Shown here piece by piece: positions 8,358-16,274 of a stretch of 64,000 nucleotides of DNA. Under the pieces are notes generated by a model. It was not told the DNA's origin and searched no databases. It saw only the letters and a program-made list of their open reading frames with translations. This DNA comes from JACRLW01 sp050181465 (GTDB taxonomy: Bacteria > Planctomycetota > UBA1135 > UBA2386). The DNA lies in NCBI GenBank assembly GCA_050181465.1, contig JBFXDD010000010.1, positions 62,001 through 126,000 on the forward strand, in the 5' to 3' direction. The position numbers and the translations under genes are program-made. Position 1 is the first letter of the stretch; each line of letters opens with the position of its first letter.

Positions 8358-9136
8358 CAGCGGGTCTCCTTCGAGCGCCGTAGCCACGGCGCGTCGCCGC
8401 TCTCCCACAGCTTCTCGAGGATGCGCTTCTCACGGATCGTATCCATGCACTGCCAGAAGCCGTGATGCTGGTAGGCCATGAGTTGGCCGTCGGCAGCGAG
8501 TCGCTCGAGTGGTGTGCTCTCCCACATCACGTCGCCGTCGATGTAGTTCAGCACTTCCGGCTCGAGCACGAAGAACGCGCCGTTGATCCAGCCCTCGCCG
8601 ATCTGCGGCTTCTCGGTGAAGCTGTCGACCTTGCCGTCGACGATGTCGAGATGCCCGTATCGCGCGGGCGGTCGCACCGCGGTGATGGTCGCGAGCTTGC
8701 CGTGGCTGCGGTGGAACGCGAGCAGGCGATCGATGTCGATGTCGGCGACGCCGTCGCCCCAGGTCAACATGAAGGTGCCGTCACCGAGGTAGGGGGCGAG
8801 GCGTTGGATACGACCGGCGGTCAGGGTGTTCAGGCCCGTCTCGATGAGATCGATCTTCCAGTTGCGGTCGCGATGCGCGTGGTTGCGGATGGTCCCGTCC
8901 CCGAGGTCTACCGAGACGTGCCCGGCGAGCTGGCAGAGATCCGCCATGTATCGCTTGATGTATTCGCCCTTGTAGCCGAGTGCGACGGCGAACTCGTCGA
9001 AGCCGTACGCGGCGTAGCATTCCATGATGTGCAGCAGGATCGGGATGCCGCCGATCTCCACCATGGGTTTGGGACGGATCTCGGTTTCTTCGGCGAGACG
9101 GGAGCCGAGTCCCCCGGCGAGGATCGCGACTTTCAT
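8357..9136 (-). CDS. rfbF: Glucose-1-phosphate cytidylyltransferase
   Basis: A 259-residue nucleotidyltransferase beginning MKVAILAGGLGSRLAEETE, with the Gly-rich nucleotide-binding loop and the RPKPMVEIGG segment. The family marker of the RfbF type is GYKGEYIKRYM, and the segment TWGDGVADIDIDRL holds the metal-binding Asp. The length matches RfbF/DdhA (about 257). It makes CDP-glucose from CTP and glucose 1-phosphate, the first committed step toward CDP-linked dideoxy and branched sugars of surface polysaccharides. It overlaps both neighbours by 4 bp. The usual next enzyme, CDP-glucose 4,6-dehydratase (RfbG), is not separately present; the adjacent epimerase-like gene may fill that role. Confidence 0.93.
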   Translation of the reverse strand: MKVAILAGGLGSRLAEETEIRPKPMVEIGGIPILLHIMECYAAYGFDEFAVALGYKGEYIKRYMADLCQLAGHVSVDLGDGTIRNHAHRDRNWKIDLIETGLNTLTAGRIQRLAPYLGDGTFMLTWGDGVADIDIDRLLAFHRSHGKLATITAVRPPARYGHLDIVDGKVDSFTEKPQIGEGWINGAFFVLEPEVLNYIDGDVMWESTPLERLAADGQLMAYQHHGFWQCMDTIREKRILEKLWESGDAPWLRRSKETR

Positions 9137-10368
9137 ACGGAGACCATCGTTGCGCTTCGCAACAGTCCAGCGGCTTCGCACCGTTCGACGATCTCGCGAC
9201 CGATCTCCATCGAGGCGGTGGCCGCGGGTGACGGCGCGTTCAATACGTGCAGAGAGGATTCACCCAAAATCACGAGGAAATCGTCGACCAACGCGCCGTT
9301 GCGCTGGAGTGCCTGCGCTCGCACTCCGGCGCCGATCGGCGCGATGTCCTCGGTGCGGACATCCGGCACCAGGCGCTGGAGAGCGCGGGCGAACGCGGCC
9401 TTGCTCAGCGACCGCCACATCTCGCCCATTCCGGTCGACAAGTGCCGCGCCGCGAGACGCCAGAAGCCCGGCCAGGTCGCCGTGCCGAGGCTGTCTCGGA
9501 TCGAGAAGGCGGTCTTGGTGTAGCCGTCGCGGCGAAAGGCCAGCACGGCATTCGGACCGCATTCGACGCCGCCGCCGACCATGCGAGTGAAGTGCACGCC
9601 GAGGAAGGGAAAGCGTGGATCGGGAACCGGATAGATGAGCCCTCGCACCAGTTCTTCACGTTCCGGACGCAGACGGTGGTACTCGCCGCGGAAGGGAACG
9701 ATGCGGACATCCGGCCGCTTGCCTTCGGCCCTGTGAGCCAGCCGGTCGGACCACAGTCCGCCGCAGGTGAGCAAGACGCGCGCGCGGACCTCGCCGTCGG
9801 TTACGAGGAGACGCCACGCTCCGGCTTCGCGGACGATGTCGCGCACCTCAGCGCCGGTGCGGACCATGCCGCCCGCTGCGGTGACGTCGTCCGCGAGCGC
9901 GACGGTCACCGCCGTGTAGTCGACGATCGCGGCGTTCGGAACGTGCAGCGCTTCGCGACCACGCGCGTGCGGTTCGATCGTCTGCAACTCGGCTGCGCTA
10001 ATCCGACGCAAACCGTCCACGCCGTTCGCGGTGCCGCGGCGCTGCAGTTCGTCGAGGCGCGGGATCTCGGACTCGTCGACCGCGACCACGACCTTGCCGA
10101 CGATCGCGATCGGCAAACCGCGCTCCTGGCAATAGCGGCGCATCCGTGCGCTGCCGCGGACACAGGTCTTGGCCTTCGCGGAACCCGGCTTGTAGTAGAG
10201 GCCCGAGTGGATCACGCCGCTGTTGTGACCGGTCTGGTGGGCGGCGAGCGCGGGTTCCTTCTCGAGCACGACGACCGCGATCTTCGGATGCCGCTGGACC
10301 AACTCGGCCGCGGTCGCGATCCCGACGATGCCGCCGCCGATGATCGCGACGTCGAAGCTCGTGTGCAT
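9133..10368 (-). CDS. lhgO: L-2-hydroxyglutarate oxidase family FAD enzyme
   Basis: A 411-residue protein, start ATG 10368, opening with the FAD dinucleotide motif VAIIGGGIVGIATAAEL. The segment AAHQTGHNSGVIHSGLYY is diagnostic for the LhgO/DAO group, and the C-terminal part ends with the usual FAD-contact region (HVLNAPSPAATAS). LhgO oxidises L-2-hydroxyglutarate to 2-oxoglutarate. Here it is the first gene of a sugar-nucleotide operon and overlaps rfbF by 4 bp, so either it is housekeeping metabolism trapped in the operon or it oxidises a different hydroxy acid or sugar acid in the pathway. The family assignment is firm, the substrate is not. Confidence 0.85.
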   Translation of the reverse strand: MHTSFDVAIIGGGIVGIATAAELVQRHPKIAVVVLEKEPALAAHQTGHNSGVIHSGLYYKPGSAKAKTCVRGSARMRRYCQERGLPIAIVGKVVVAVDESEIPRLDELQRRGTANGVDGLRRISAAELQTIEPHARGREALHVPNAAIVDYTAVTVALADDVTAAGGMVRTGAEVRDIVREAGAWRLLVTDGEVRARVLLTCGGLWSDRLAHRAEGKRPDVRIVPFRGEYHRLRPEREELVRGLIYPVPDPRFPFLGVHFTRMVGGGVECGPNAVLAFRRDGYTKTAFSIRDSLGTATWPGFWRLAARHLSTGMGEMWRSLSKAAFARALQRLVPDVRTEDIAPIGAGVRAQALQRNGALVDDFLVILGESSLHVLNAPSPAATASMEIGREIVERCEAAGLLRSATMVSV

Positions 10369-10455
10369 TCCCCGGCATTCTGCGGGCGAATGCCTTCGCC
10401 GTCGAGGGTCGTGGAGCTCCGTCGAGAGCCGTCGAGTGCGGTCACGAACTGAGCT

Positions 10456-11136
10456 ATGCTGCAGGTCCGCGTGTTCGATTCCCCCGACGTCGTGTTTGCG
10501 TGCGCTGACCCCCGCGAAGGCGAGGGCGTCGCCGAGCGCATCGGCCGCACCGTCTTGCTGCTGGGTGTCGGCAAGGCCGCGGCTGCAGCGAGTGTCTCCG
10601 CGCGACTGGCGCGACACAGCGCCGCGGCGGTCGTGCTGTTCGGTGTCGCCGGCAGCTACCCTCTGGCATCGCATGCCGGCCGTGACCGGGCGCTGGCGGT
10701 CGGTGATCTAGCCCTCGTCGGTGCTTCGACATTCGCCGACGAAGGTGTGGCTACGCCGACGGGTTTCTTGGGGCTCGCGGAGATCGGGATCGGCGGCGCG
10801 GTCGAGTTCGAGCACGACGCGAGTTGGCTCGCCGCGGCGGCAACAATCCTCGGCCCGCTCCCGGTGGTGCGCGCGGCGACGGTGAGCACTTGCAGCGGGA
10901 CCGACGAACTCGCGCGCGAGCGCGCCGAGCGCAGCCGCGCGGGCATCGAGACCATGGAGAGCGCCGCGGTCGCGCTGGCCTGCCGGCGGTTCGCCGTGCC
11001 GCTGTTGGAACTGCGGGCCGTGTCGAATCGTACCGGCGATCGCCGTCGAGCTGGCTTCGAGATCGCGCTCGCATGTGCAAAGGTCGCAGATGCGGTCGAG
11101 GCGCTCGCACGGGGGAAGGGCGAGGGCCGCGAGTGA
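10456..11136 (+). CDS. mqnB: Futalosine hydrolase
   Basis: A 226-residue nucleoside phosphorylase/MTAN-fold protein, transcribed divergently from the sugar operon. Features are the Gly-rich start VLLLGVGKAAAAASV, the core segment VVLFGVAGSYP, and the catalytic-region segment GIETMESAAVALAC with Glu-Met-Glu as in MTA/SAH nucleosidase relatives. It releases hypoxanthine from futalosine in the alternative menaquinone pathway. Identification is strengthened by the overlapping next gene, which encodes MqnD. The final codon overlaps the GTG of mqnD (GTGA). Confidence 0.9.
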   Translation: MLQVRVFDSPDVVFACADPREGEGVAERIGRTVLLLGVGKAAAAASVSARLARHSAAAVVLFGVAGSYPLASHAGRDRALAVGDLALVGASTFADEGVATPTGFLGLAEIGIGGAVEFEHDASWLAAAATILGPLPVVRAATVSTCSGTDELARERAERSRAGIETMESAAVALACRRFAVPLLELRAVSNRTGDRRRAGFEIALACAKVADAVEALARGKGEGRE

Positions 11137-11954
11137 CCGCTCGCCGCCTGCGGCTCGGCTTCTCCCCGTGCCCGAACGACACTTTCATGTTCCACGCTCT
11201 GGTACACGGAATCGTGAGCGTGCCGGGGGTGAGCTTCGATCCGGAGTTGCTCGACATCGAGCAACTCAACCGAAGGGCGGCGAGTCCCGATCCCCTCGAG
11301 GTCACGAAGCTGAGTGCGGCGGCCTACGCGGCGCTGCGCGATCGCTACGAGCTGTTGGCGGCGGGTGCGGCGCTGGGGCGCGGGGTGGGGCCGCTGGTCG
11401 TCGCGCGACCGTCGGACGGCTCACTGCGCTCGCTCGCCGATCTGGCGGGTCGTCGCGTCGCGATTCCGGGCACGCGAACCACCGCCTACCTCCTGCTGCG
11501 CATGTTCGGGCCGCCGACCATGCGATGCGATGCGCTGCCCTTCCATCGGATCCTCGATGCGGTGGCAACGGGGGACTTCGACGCGGGACTGATCATTCAC
11601 GAGAGTCGCTTCACGTATGCCGATCACGGCCTTCGTTCGATCGCCGATCTGGGAACCGAGTGGGAGCGGCGAACGGGCTTGCCTCTGCCGCTCGGCGTGA
11701 TCGCGGCGCGGCGGGACCTCGAGCGTGATCTACGCGACGAGATAGGACGGGCGATCGCCGAGTCCGTCCGACATGCGCAACGGCATCCCGGTTCGAGCGC
11801 CGAATATGTCGCTGCGCATGCTCAGGAGATGGCCGCGACGGTGTGCGCGCAACACATCCAGCTATACGTGAACGAGTACTCGGTCGATCTAGGTGGGGAC
11901 GGTCGGCGCGCGATCGAGACTCTGATCGCGCAGGCCGAGACCGATCCGGGCTAG
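11133..11954 (+). CDS. mqnD: 1,4-dihydroxy-6-naphthoate synthase
   Basis: A 273-residue protein starting at GTG 11133 inside the mqnB stop. The opening RLRLGFSPCPNDTFMFHALV is the diagnostic MqnD segment, and the periplasmic-binding-protein-like fold continues with GPLVVARP and VAIPGTRTTAYLLLRM. The segment DAGLIIHESRFTY contains the conserved His proposed to act in catalysis. It converts cyclic dehypoxanthinyl futalosine to 1,4-dihydroxy-6-naphthoate. Together with mqnB this shows the cell makes menaquinone by the futalosine route; mqnA and mqnC must lie elsewhere. The stop lies next to a palindromic repeat element. Confidence 0.95.
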   Translation: MTARRLRLGFSPCPNDTFMFHALVHGIVSVPGVSFDPELLDIEQLNRRAASPDPLEVTKLSAAAYAALRDRYELLAAGAALGRGVGPLVVARPSDGSLRSLADLAGRRVAIPGTRTTAYLLLRMFGPPTMRCDALPFHRILDAVATGDFDAGLIIHESRFTYADHGLRSIADLGTEWERRTGLPLPLGVIAARRDLERDLRDEIGRAIAESVRHAQRHPGSSAEYVAAHAQEMAATVCAQHIQLYVNEYSVDLGGDGRRAIETLIAQAETDPG

Positions 11955-11961
11955 CTCTAGA

Positions 11962-12138
11962 CCGGACTACTCGTGAACGTCTACTGCGATCGCCGCAAGT
12001 CGCGTCCGGCGGCGTCGCTCCGTCGGCTCCTCCCTGGCAGCGTAGCTACAGCTACGCCTCGGTCGTCGACCGACGCAGCTCCTTGCCGGACATCGACCTG
12101 CGGCGATCTCGCGACGACGTTCACGAGTAATCCGGGCT
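11962..12138. repeat. Nested-palindrome intergenic element, copy A
   Basis: About 177 bp between the convergent ends of mqnD and the PSCyt1 gene. The ends are inverted repeats (CGTGAACGTC left, GACGTTCACG right); inside lie a second pair (GCGATCGCCGCA and TGCGGCGATC) and a central hairpin GCGTAGC-TACA-GCTACGC. The right end supplies the TAG stop of the PSCyt1 gene on the minus strand. Four other full copies and one deleted copy occur in the window. Confidence 0.9.
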
Positions 12139-13357
12139 ACTTCTTCGCCGGAAGCTTGCCGCGAAACGCCGTGGGATCGGCGTCGAACTTCGCCTTGCAG
12201 TTCGTGCAGCAGAACGCGATGCGCTGGCCTTCGAAATCGGAGAACACCGCGGCGTCGATCGCCTTGCCGGACACCGGGCACTGCGTGTTCGCGATCGCGG
12301 CGCCGTCCGCCTTGGCCTTCGCTTCGGCCTCCGCTTTGGCTGCGGCTTCGGCATCGGCTTTGGCCTTCGCCGCGGCTTCCGCCTCGGCCTTTGCCTTGGC
12401 GGCTTCGGCGATCATGGTCTCGGCCTCGCGGCCCAGATCGATCCGGGTCGACGGCAAGGCCGCGCTCAGCTTCTTCGCGCCCTCGTCGCTGACCGCACTC
12501 TGCCAGAGGAAGAGCTTCTCGAGCGACTTCAGTTCGGCGAGCGCCGTGATCCCCTCATCGGAGACCTTGGTGCCGTAGAGGTTGAGATACTCCAACTCGC
12601 GAAGGCCGCGGAGGTGGGCGAGCCCGGCGTCGCCGACCGACGTGTTCGCCAAGTTGAGACGTCGCAGGCGGGGGAACTTCGCCACCGCCGCGAGGCCTTC
12701 GTCGCTCACCTTCGTGCGCGCGAGGTTCAGCCACACCAGAGTCGGTGCCAAGCCGGTGAGATCGGCGAACACCGTGTCATCGACCGCATCGCCCAGCAGC
12801 GAGAGGTTGACGTCGACGGCGATCGTGTTGGCGGCGACGCGCTGCGCGATGGCTCCGCGCTTCTTCAGCGCGTCCAGCGATTGCGCCTCGGCCGCCGCGG
12901 CCGCCTCGTCGAGGGGAGGCAGCACGATGACTTCCTTCGCCTTGCGGCGGGCCTCGCGCTCCTCGATCTGAAGATCACCGGCCTCGGGCCACTCGGCGCC
13001 TTCGGCGATCCAGGTGCGCAGGATTTCGACCTGGGCCGGGCGAAGCGGCTCGCCTTCGGCCGGCATGACGTCGGGGTCGTCGGCGGGCAGGGTCACGAGG
13101 TCGAGCAACACGCTGCCGTCGGGGTCGCCGGGGACGATCGGGTCGTCCTCGCCGCTGAACACGAAGCGGCGCAGGTCGAGCCGAAGGTCACCCTTCTGCT
13201 TGTCGGGCCCGTGGCACTTGACGCAGTGGTCGCGAAGGATCGGCCGAACTTGGGCTTCGAAGTCGATGCGGGGCTTTCGTTCGGCGGCGTCGTCCTGGGC
13301 GGTGGCGAGTCCGGCGGTGAGGAGCGCGACGGAGAGGGAGGCGAGCGTGCGGCGCAT
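12137..13357 (-). CDS. PSCyt1 haem protein with leucine-rich repeats and YHS-like domain
   Basis: A 406-residue secreted protein. A signal peptide covers residues 1-20. Residues about 30-115 form a planctomycete cytochrome c domain (PSCyt1) with the haem motif CVKCH. Residues about 170-305 hold leucine-rich repeats of the form LxxLxxLxLxxTxVxDxGL. An Ala/Lys/Glu low-complexity helix (about 310-350) follows, and then a C-terminal YHS/TRASH-type metal domain with CPVSGKAID and FCCTNC. The cytochrome plus LRR combination is common in Planctomycetota; addition of a C-terminal metal-binding domain is less so. It probably acts outside the inner membrane in electron transfer or binding; the substrate is unknown. 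Its stop codon lies inside repeat copy A. Confidence 0.82.
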   Translation of the reverse strand: MRRTLASLSVALLTAGLATAQDDAAERKPRIDFEAQVRPILRDHCVKCHGPDKQKGDLRLDLRRFVFSGEDDPIVPGDPDGSVLLDLVTLPADDPDVMPAEGEPLRPAQVEILRTWIAEGAEWPEAGDLQIEEREARRKAKEVIVLPPLDEAAAAAEAQSLDALKKRGAIAQRVAANTIAVDVNLSLLGDAVDDTVFADLTGLAPTLVWLNLARTKVSDEGLAAVAKFPRLRRLNLANTSVGDAGLAHLRGLRELEYLNLYGTKVSDEGITALAELKSLEKLFLWQSAVSDEGAKKLSAALPSTRIDLGREAETMIAEAAKAKAEAEAAAKAKADAEAAAKAEAEAKAKADGAAIANTQCPVSGKAIDAAVFSDFEGQRIAFCCTNCKAKFDADPTAFRGKLPAKK

Positions 13358-13472
13358 GTCGGGAGGCGATCTTCGCGGTGTGCGCCTGCGGCGTCCATCC
13401 CGGCGATGCGAGCAAGTCCGGGGATTCTCAGGCTTGCGCCGAACGACGACAGGCGCGATCCTCGCGCCCCAC

Positions 13473-13546
13473 GCGCCCGTAGCTCAATTGGATAGAGCAT
13501 CAGACTTCGGATCTGAGGGTTGCAGGTTCAAGTCCTGCCGGGCGTG
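13473..13546 (+). tRNA. tRNA-Arg (anticodon TCG)
   Basis: A complete cloverleaf can be drawn. The acceptor stem GCGCCCG pairs with CGGGCGT (one G-U closing pair). The D arm is GCTC/GAGC, the anticodon stem TCAGA/TCTGA has loop CTTCGGA, giving anticodon TCG, and the T arm is GCAGG-TTCAAGT-CCTGC. CCA is not encoded. Confidence 0.95.
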
Positions 13547-13592
13547 ACCTTCTCGGATGCGGGTGCCCGCGCGGTCCGCCCGCGCGATCGCC

Positions 13593-14048
13593 ATGAGCTT
13601 CGCCCGGTCCTATCCCTATCCCTTCGGTGACATCGACGACGCGGGGATCGCCTACTACCCAAAGCTCCTGCACTACTTTCACTGTGCGATGGAGGACTGG
13701 ATCGCAGAGGCAGTCGGGCGCAGCTACCACAAGGTCCTGCGGGAAGACCACTTCGGTCTGCCGACCGTGAAGCTCGAGGCGGAGTTCTTCGCGCCGATCC
13801 GTTACGGCGACGAGCCGAGGGTCCATCTGGGCGTCCTGAGAGTCGGCGAGCGCTCGCTGGAGATCGGCTTCTGGATGACGCTGCCGGACGCGCCGGATGA
13901 GCCGCGCTGCCGGGCGCGAGTGGTGGTGGCGGGGGTCGACATGCGGACCCTGCGCGCGGTCCAAGTCCCGGACTTCCTCCGGACGGCGATCGACCGTTAC
14001 CGGATCGAGGAGGCAGACTTTCCTCGCCCAGCCCGCCGTCGCGACTGA
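13593..14048 (+). CDS. Acyl-CoA thioesterase, 4-hydroxybenzoyl-CoA (hotdog) family
   Basis: Starting at ATG 13593 gives 151 residues; an in-frame ATG at 13557 would add 12 residues that look non-homologous. The segment FGDIDDAGIAYYPKLLHYFH is the hotdog-fold thioesterase signature, with the conserved Asp before the central helix, and AEFFAPIRYGDEPRV is the usual second strand region. The length is normal for YbgC/4HBT relatives. It probably hydrolyses a small acyl-CoA. It lies directly downstream of tRNA-Arg and has no obvious partner gene. Confidence 0.85.
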   Translation: MSFARSYPYPFGDIDDAGIAYYPKLLHYFHCAMEDWIAEAVGRSYHKVLREDHFGLPTVKLEAEFFAPIRYGDEPRVHLGVLRVGERSLEIGFWMTLPDAPDEPRCRARVVVAGVDMRTLRAVQVPDFLRTAIDRYRIEEADFPRPARRRD

Positions 14049-14122
14049 CTCGGACTTTGTCCCAGACTCGTCGCCGGGGCTTTCCGCCCTAGGAAACTTG
14101 ATGTACCCTTGACCGCTCAGGG

Positions 14123-15346
14123 GTGCAGATCATGCTCACTCGACTTTCTCTTCTCGCGCTGGCCCTTGCGGCGACCACGGCAGCTCAGCAGGCCTCCGAT
14201 AGCGGTCTGGGATTCCTCGATACGCAACTCGCGCTCGAGAACCACTTCGGGGTCCGTCGCGACGGCCAACTCGGCGTGGCCGTCGACGGTGCCGGGCACC
14301 TCTGGGTGAGCGTGCGGCGCGCCGGCCCGACTTCGCCGCACCAGCTCGTCGAACTCGATCGCGCAGGGAATGTCCTCGGAGTCTTCGACGCACCGACCCA
14401 GCTCTCGGCATCGGCGTTCGGCTTGCGCGACGGCACCTACGACGCCGTCAACCAGCGTCTGTACTTCGGCTCCGACTCGGCCGGTGGGGGCGCCCTCAAC
14501 GTGTGGGCTTTCGATCTCGGCACGCGCGCCTTCCTGCCGAGTGCGCACATCGCTGCCAACGTTGCCACGCCGACGATCCGCGGCCTCACCTTCGACGGCC
14601 AACGCTTCTGGGCTGCCGACTTCGGGGCGACGATCACCGCCTTCGATACCAGCGGGACCCAGGTCGCGGCGTTTCCTTCGCCGTCCGATTCCGTCTACGG
14701 CCTCGCCTGGCACCCGCAGCGCGGCACGCTCTGGCTCGCGACGCAGACCGGTCTGGCCGATGCGACGACCCAAGGCGGTGCGTTCGCCCCCGGTGTTCAT
14801 CTCCTCGAAGTCGATCCGAACAACGGCCAACTCACCGGCCATCGCTTCCGCGCCGACTATCTCCTGCCCAGCGGTTCGAACGGCGTTTCCGGCGGCGCGG
14901 AGATTCGCGTGCACAACGGCCAGTTCGTGATCGATGTGTTGGTGCAAGGAGCACCGCACGACGGCATCCTCGAGTTGCTCGTCGACCCGGACGTCGGCAG
15001 CGGCTGTGGCGGCGTGCGGATGCGCTACAGCGGCGGCAACGCGTGGGCCGGTAATCCCAACTTCGCGTTGGTGGTCGACGGTGTCGCCGTGAACTCGGCG
15101 TGCACGATGCTCATCGGTTTCGACACGGTCGCTGCGACCTTCCCTGGGCTCACGAACTGCGATCTGATGGTGAACTTCGTGACCTCGTTCAACACGGTGT
15201 CGCAGGGAACTTCGCGCGTGACACCATTGCCGATCCCTCCGGTCGTCCCGGCGATTCCACTGAGCTTCCAAGCGGTCGAAGTCAGCGGCATCTTCCCGGT
15301 GAATCTCAGCCAGATCCTCTGGCTGTCGCTCGTGCCGCCGCTCTGA
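14123..15346 (+). CDS. Secreted beta-propeller-like protein
   Basis: A 407-residue protein with a clear signal peptide (hydrophobic residues 5-21, cleavage near AAQQAS). The first 240 residues contain repeats of the type seen in NHL, SMP-30 or virginiamycin B lyase-like propellers, for example GQLGVAVDGAGHLWVSVRR and VYGLAWHPQRGTLWLATQTG. The last 150 residues form a different beta-rich domain with a single Cys pair (GSGCGG and NSACTM). No catalytic site is recognisable. It is likely a surface or periplasmic binding protein. It faces the truC-like gene with repeat copy B between them. Confidence 0.65.
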   Translation: MQIMLTRLSLLALALAATTAAQQASDSGLGFLDTQLALENHFGVRRDGQLGVAVDGAGHLWVSVRRAGPTSPHQLVELDRAGNVLGVFDAPTQLSASAFGLRDGTYDAVNQRLYFGSDSAGGGALNVWAFDLGTRAFLPSAHIAANVATPTIRGLTFDGQRFWAADFGATITAFDTSGTQVAAFPSPSDSVYGLAWHPQRGTLWLATQTGLADATTQGGAFAPGVHLLEVDPNNGQLTGHRFRADYLLPSGSNGVSGGAEIRVHNGQFVIDVLVQGAPHDGILELLVDPDVGSGCGGVRMRYSGGNAWAGNPNFALVVDGVAVNSACTMLIGFDTVAATFPGLTNCDLMVNFVTSFNTVSQGTSRVTPLPIPPVVPAIPLSFQAVEVSGIFPVNLSQILWLSLVPPL

Positions 15347-15380
15347 GCCGCACCGCGAGCGGGAAAGGCGGCGATCAGCT

Positions 15381-15561
15381 AGTCCGGACTATTCGTGAAC
15401 GCCGTCGCGAGATCGGCGCAGGTCGATGCCCGGCAAGGAGCTGCGTCGGTCGACGACCGAAGCGTAGCTGTGGCTACGCTGCCAGGGAGGAGCCGACGTA
15501 GCGACGCCGCCGGGCGCGACTTGTGTCGATCGCAGCAGACGTTCACGATTAGTTCGGGCTA
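15381..15561. repeat. Nested-palindrome intergenic element, copy B
   Basis: About 181 bp, in the opposite orientation to copy A, between the convergent beta-propeller and truC-like genes. It has the same inverted ends (CGTGAACG and CGTTCACG) and the same central hairpin (AGCGTAGC and GCTACGCT). Both edges carry CTAG. Its right end runs into the truC-like reading frame and supplies its final codons and TAA stop. Confidence 0.9.
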
Positions 15562-16274
15562 GGCGCGAAAGCGCGCTCCAACACCGTCTCATCGAAGCCG
15601 GGGATGCTGCGAAGGCAGGTGTGAAGATCCAACGGCAGTGGGTCGCGCAGATCCATGTTCGCACCGGTCACCGGATGTTCGAGGCGCAGTCGAAAGGCGT
15701 GCAGGAACAGTCGCGGCAAACCGTGTCGCTCGCGGAACCACTGGTTGATGCGGCCTTTGCCGTAGTTGCTGTCGCCGAGCACGTGGTGGGCGAGATGCGC
15801 GAGGTGACGGCGGATCTGGTGCATGCGGCCGGTGCACAGCCGTGCGACGCACAAGCTGGCGTGCTCGAGATGCGCGAGCGTTCGGAACTCGGTGCGCGCG
15901 GGTTGCGGGCGGCCGGCCTCGTCGCTGAGCGGTCGATCGCTCACGAACTCGGCGGGCGTGTGCCGGCGCACGAGCGTCAGGTATTCCTTGCAGGCGGAGG
16001 TCGCCGACAAACGTTCCTGGAGCAGCGCTGCCGTCTTGCTCGACAGCCCGTACACCACGATTCCCGACGTCGGCCGATCGAGTCGATGCACCGGGTAGAG
16101 GTGGCGGCCGATCTGGTCACGCAGCGTCTGCAGCAACACCGGCTCGTCCTTGCCGATGTTGCCGCCGCGGTGCACCGCCATGTGCGCCGGCTTGCTGACC
16201 GCGACGATCTCCTCGTCGAGCCACAGGATGCTCAGCGGCACGGCCGGCGCCGTGCCGGCTTCCAACTCGCTCAC
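15549..16274 (-). CDS. truC: RluA/TruC family pseudouridine synthase
   Basis: GTG 16274 overlaps the gcvP stop (GTGA) and gives 241 residues. The catalytic motif HLYPVHRLDRPTSGIVVY contains the active-site Asp. The segment VSKPAHMAVHRGGN at the start and ARLCTGRMHQIRRHLAH near the middle match TruC/RluA enzymes; there is no S4 domain. It probably converts a uridine to pseudouridine in tRNA or rRNA (TruC acts on tRNA U65). The length and lack of S4 favour TruC over RluC/D. The final residues (SPN and stop) are encoded by the edge of repeat copy B. Expression is probably coupled to gcvP. Confidence 0.85.
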   Translation of the reverse strand: MSELEAGTAPAVPLSILWLDEEIVAVSKPAHMAVHRGGNIGKDEPVLLQTLRDQIGRHLYPVHRLDRPTSGIVVYGLSSKTAALLQERLSATSACKEYLTLVRRHTPAEFVSDRPLSDEAGRPQPARTEFRTLAHLEHASLCVARLCTGRMHQIRRHLAHLAHHVLGDSNYGKGRINQWFRERHGLPRLFLHAFRLRLEHPVTGANMDLRDPLPLDLHTCLRSIPGFDETVLERAFAPSPN

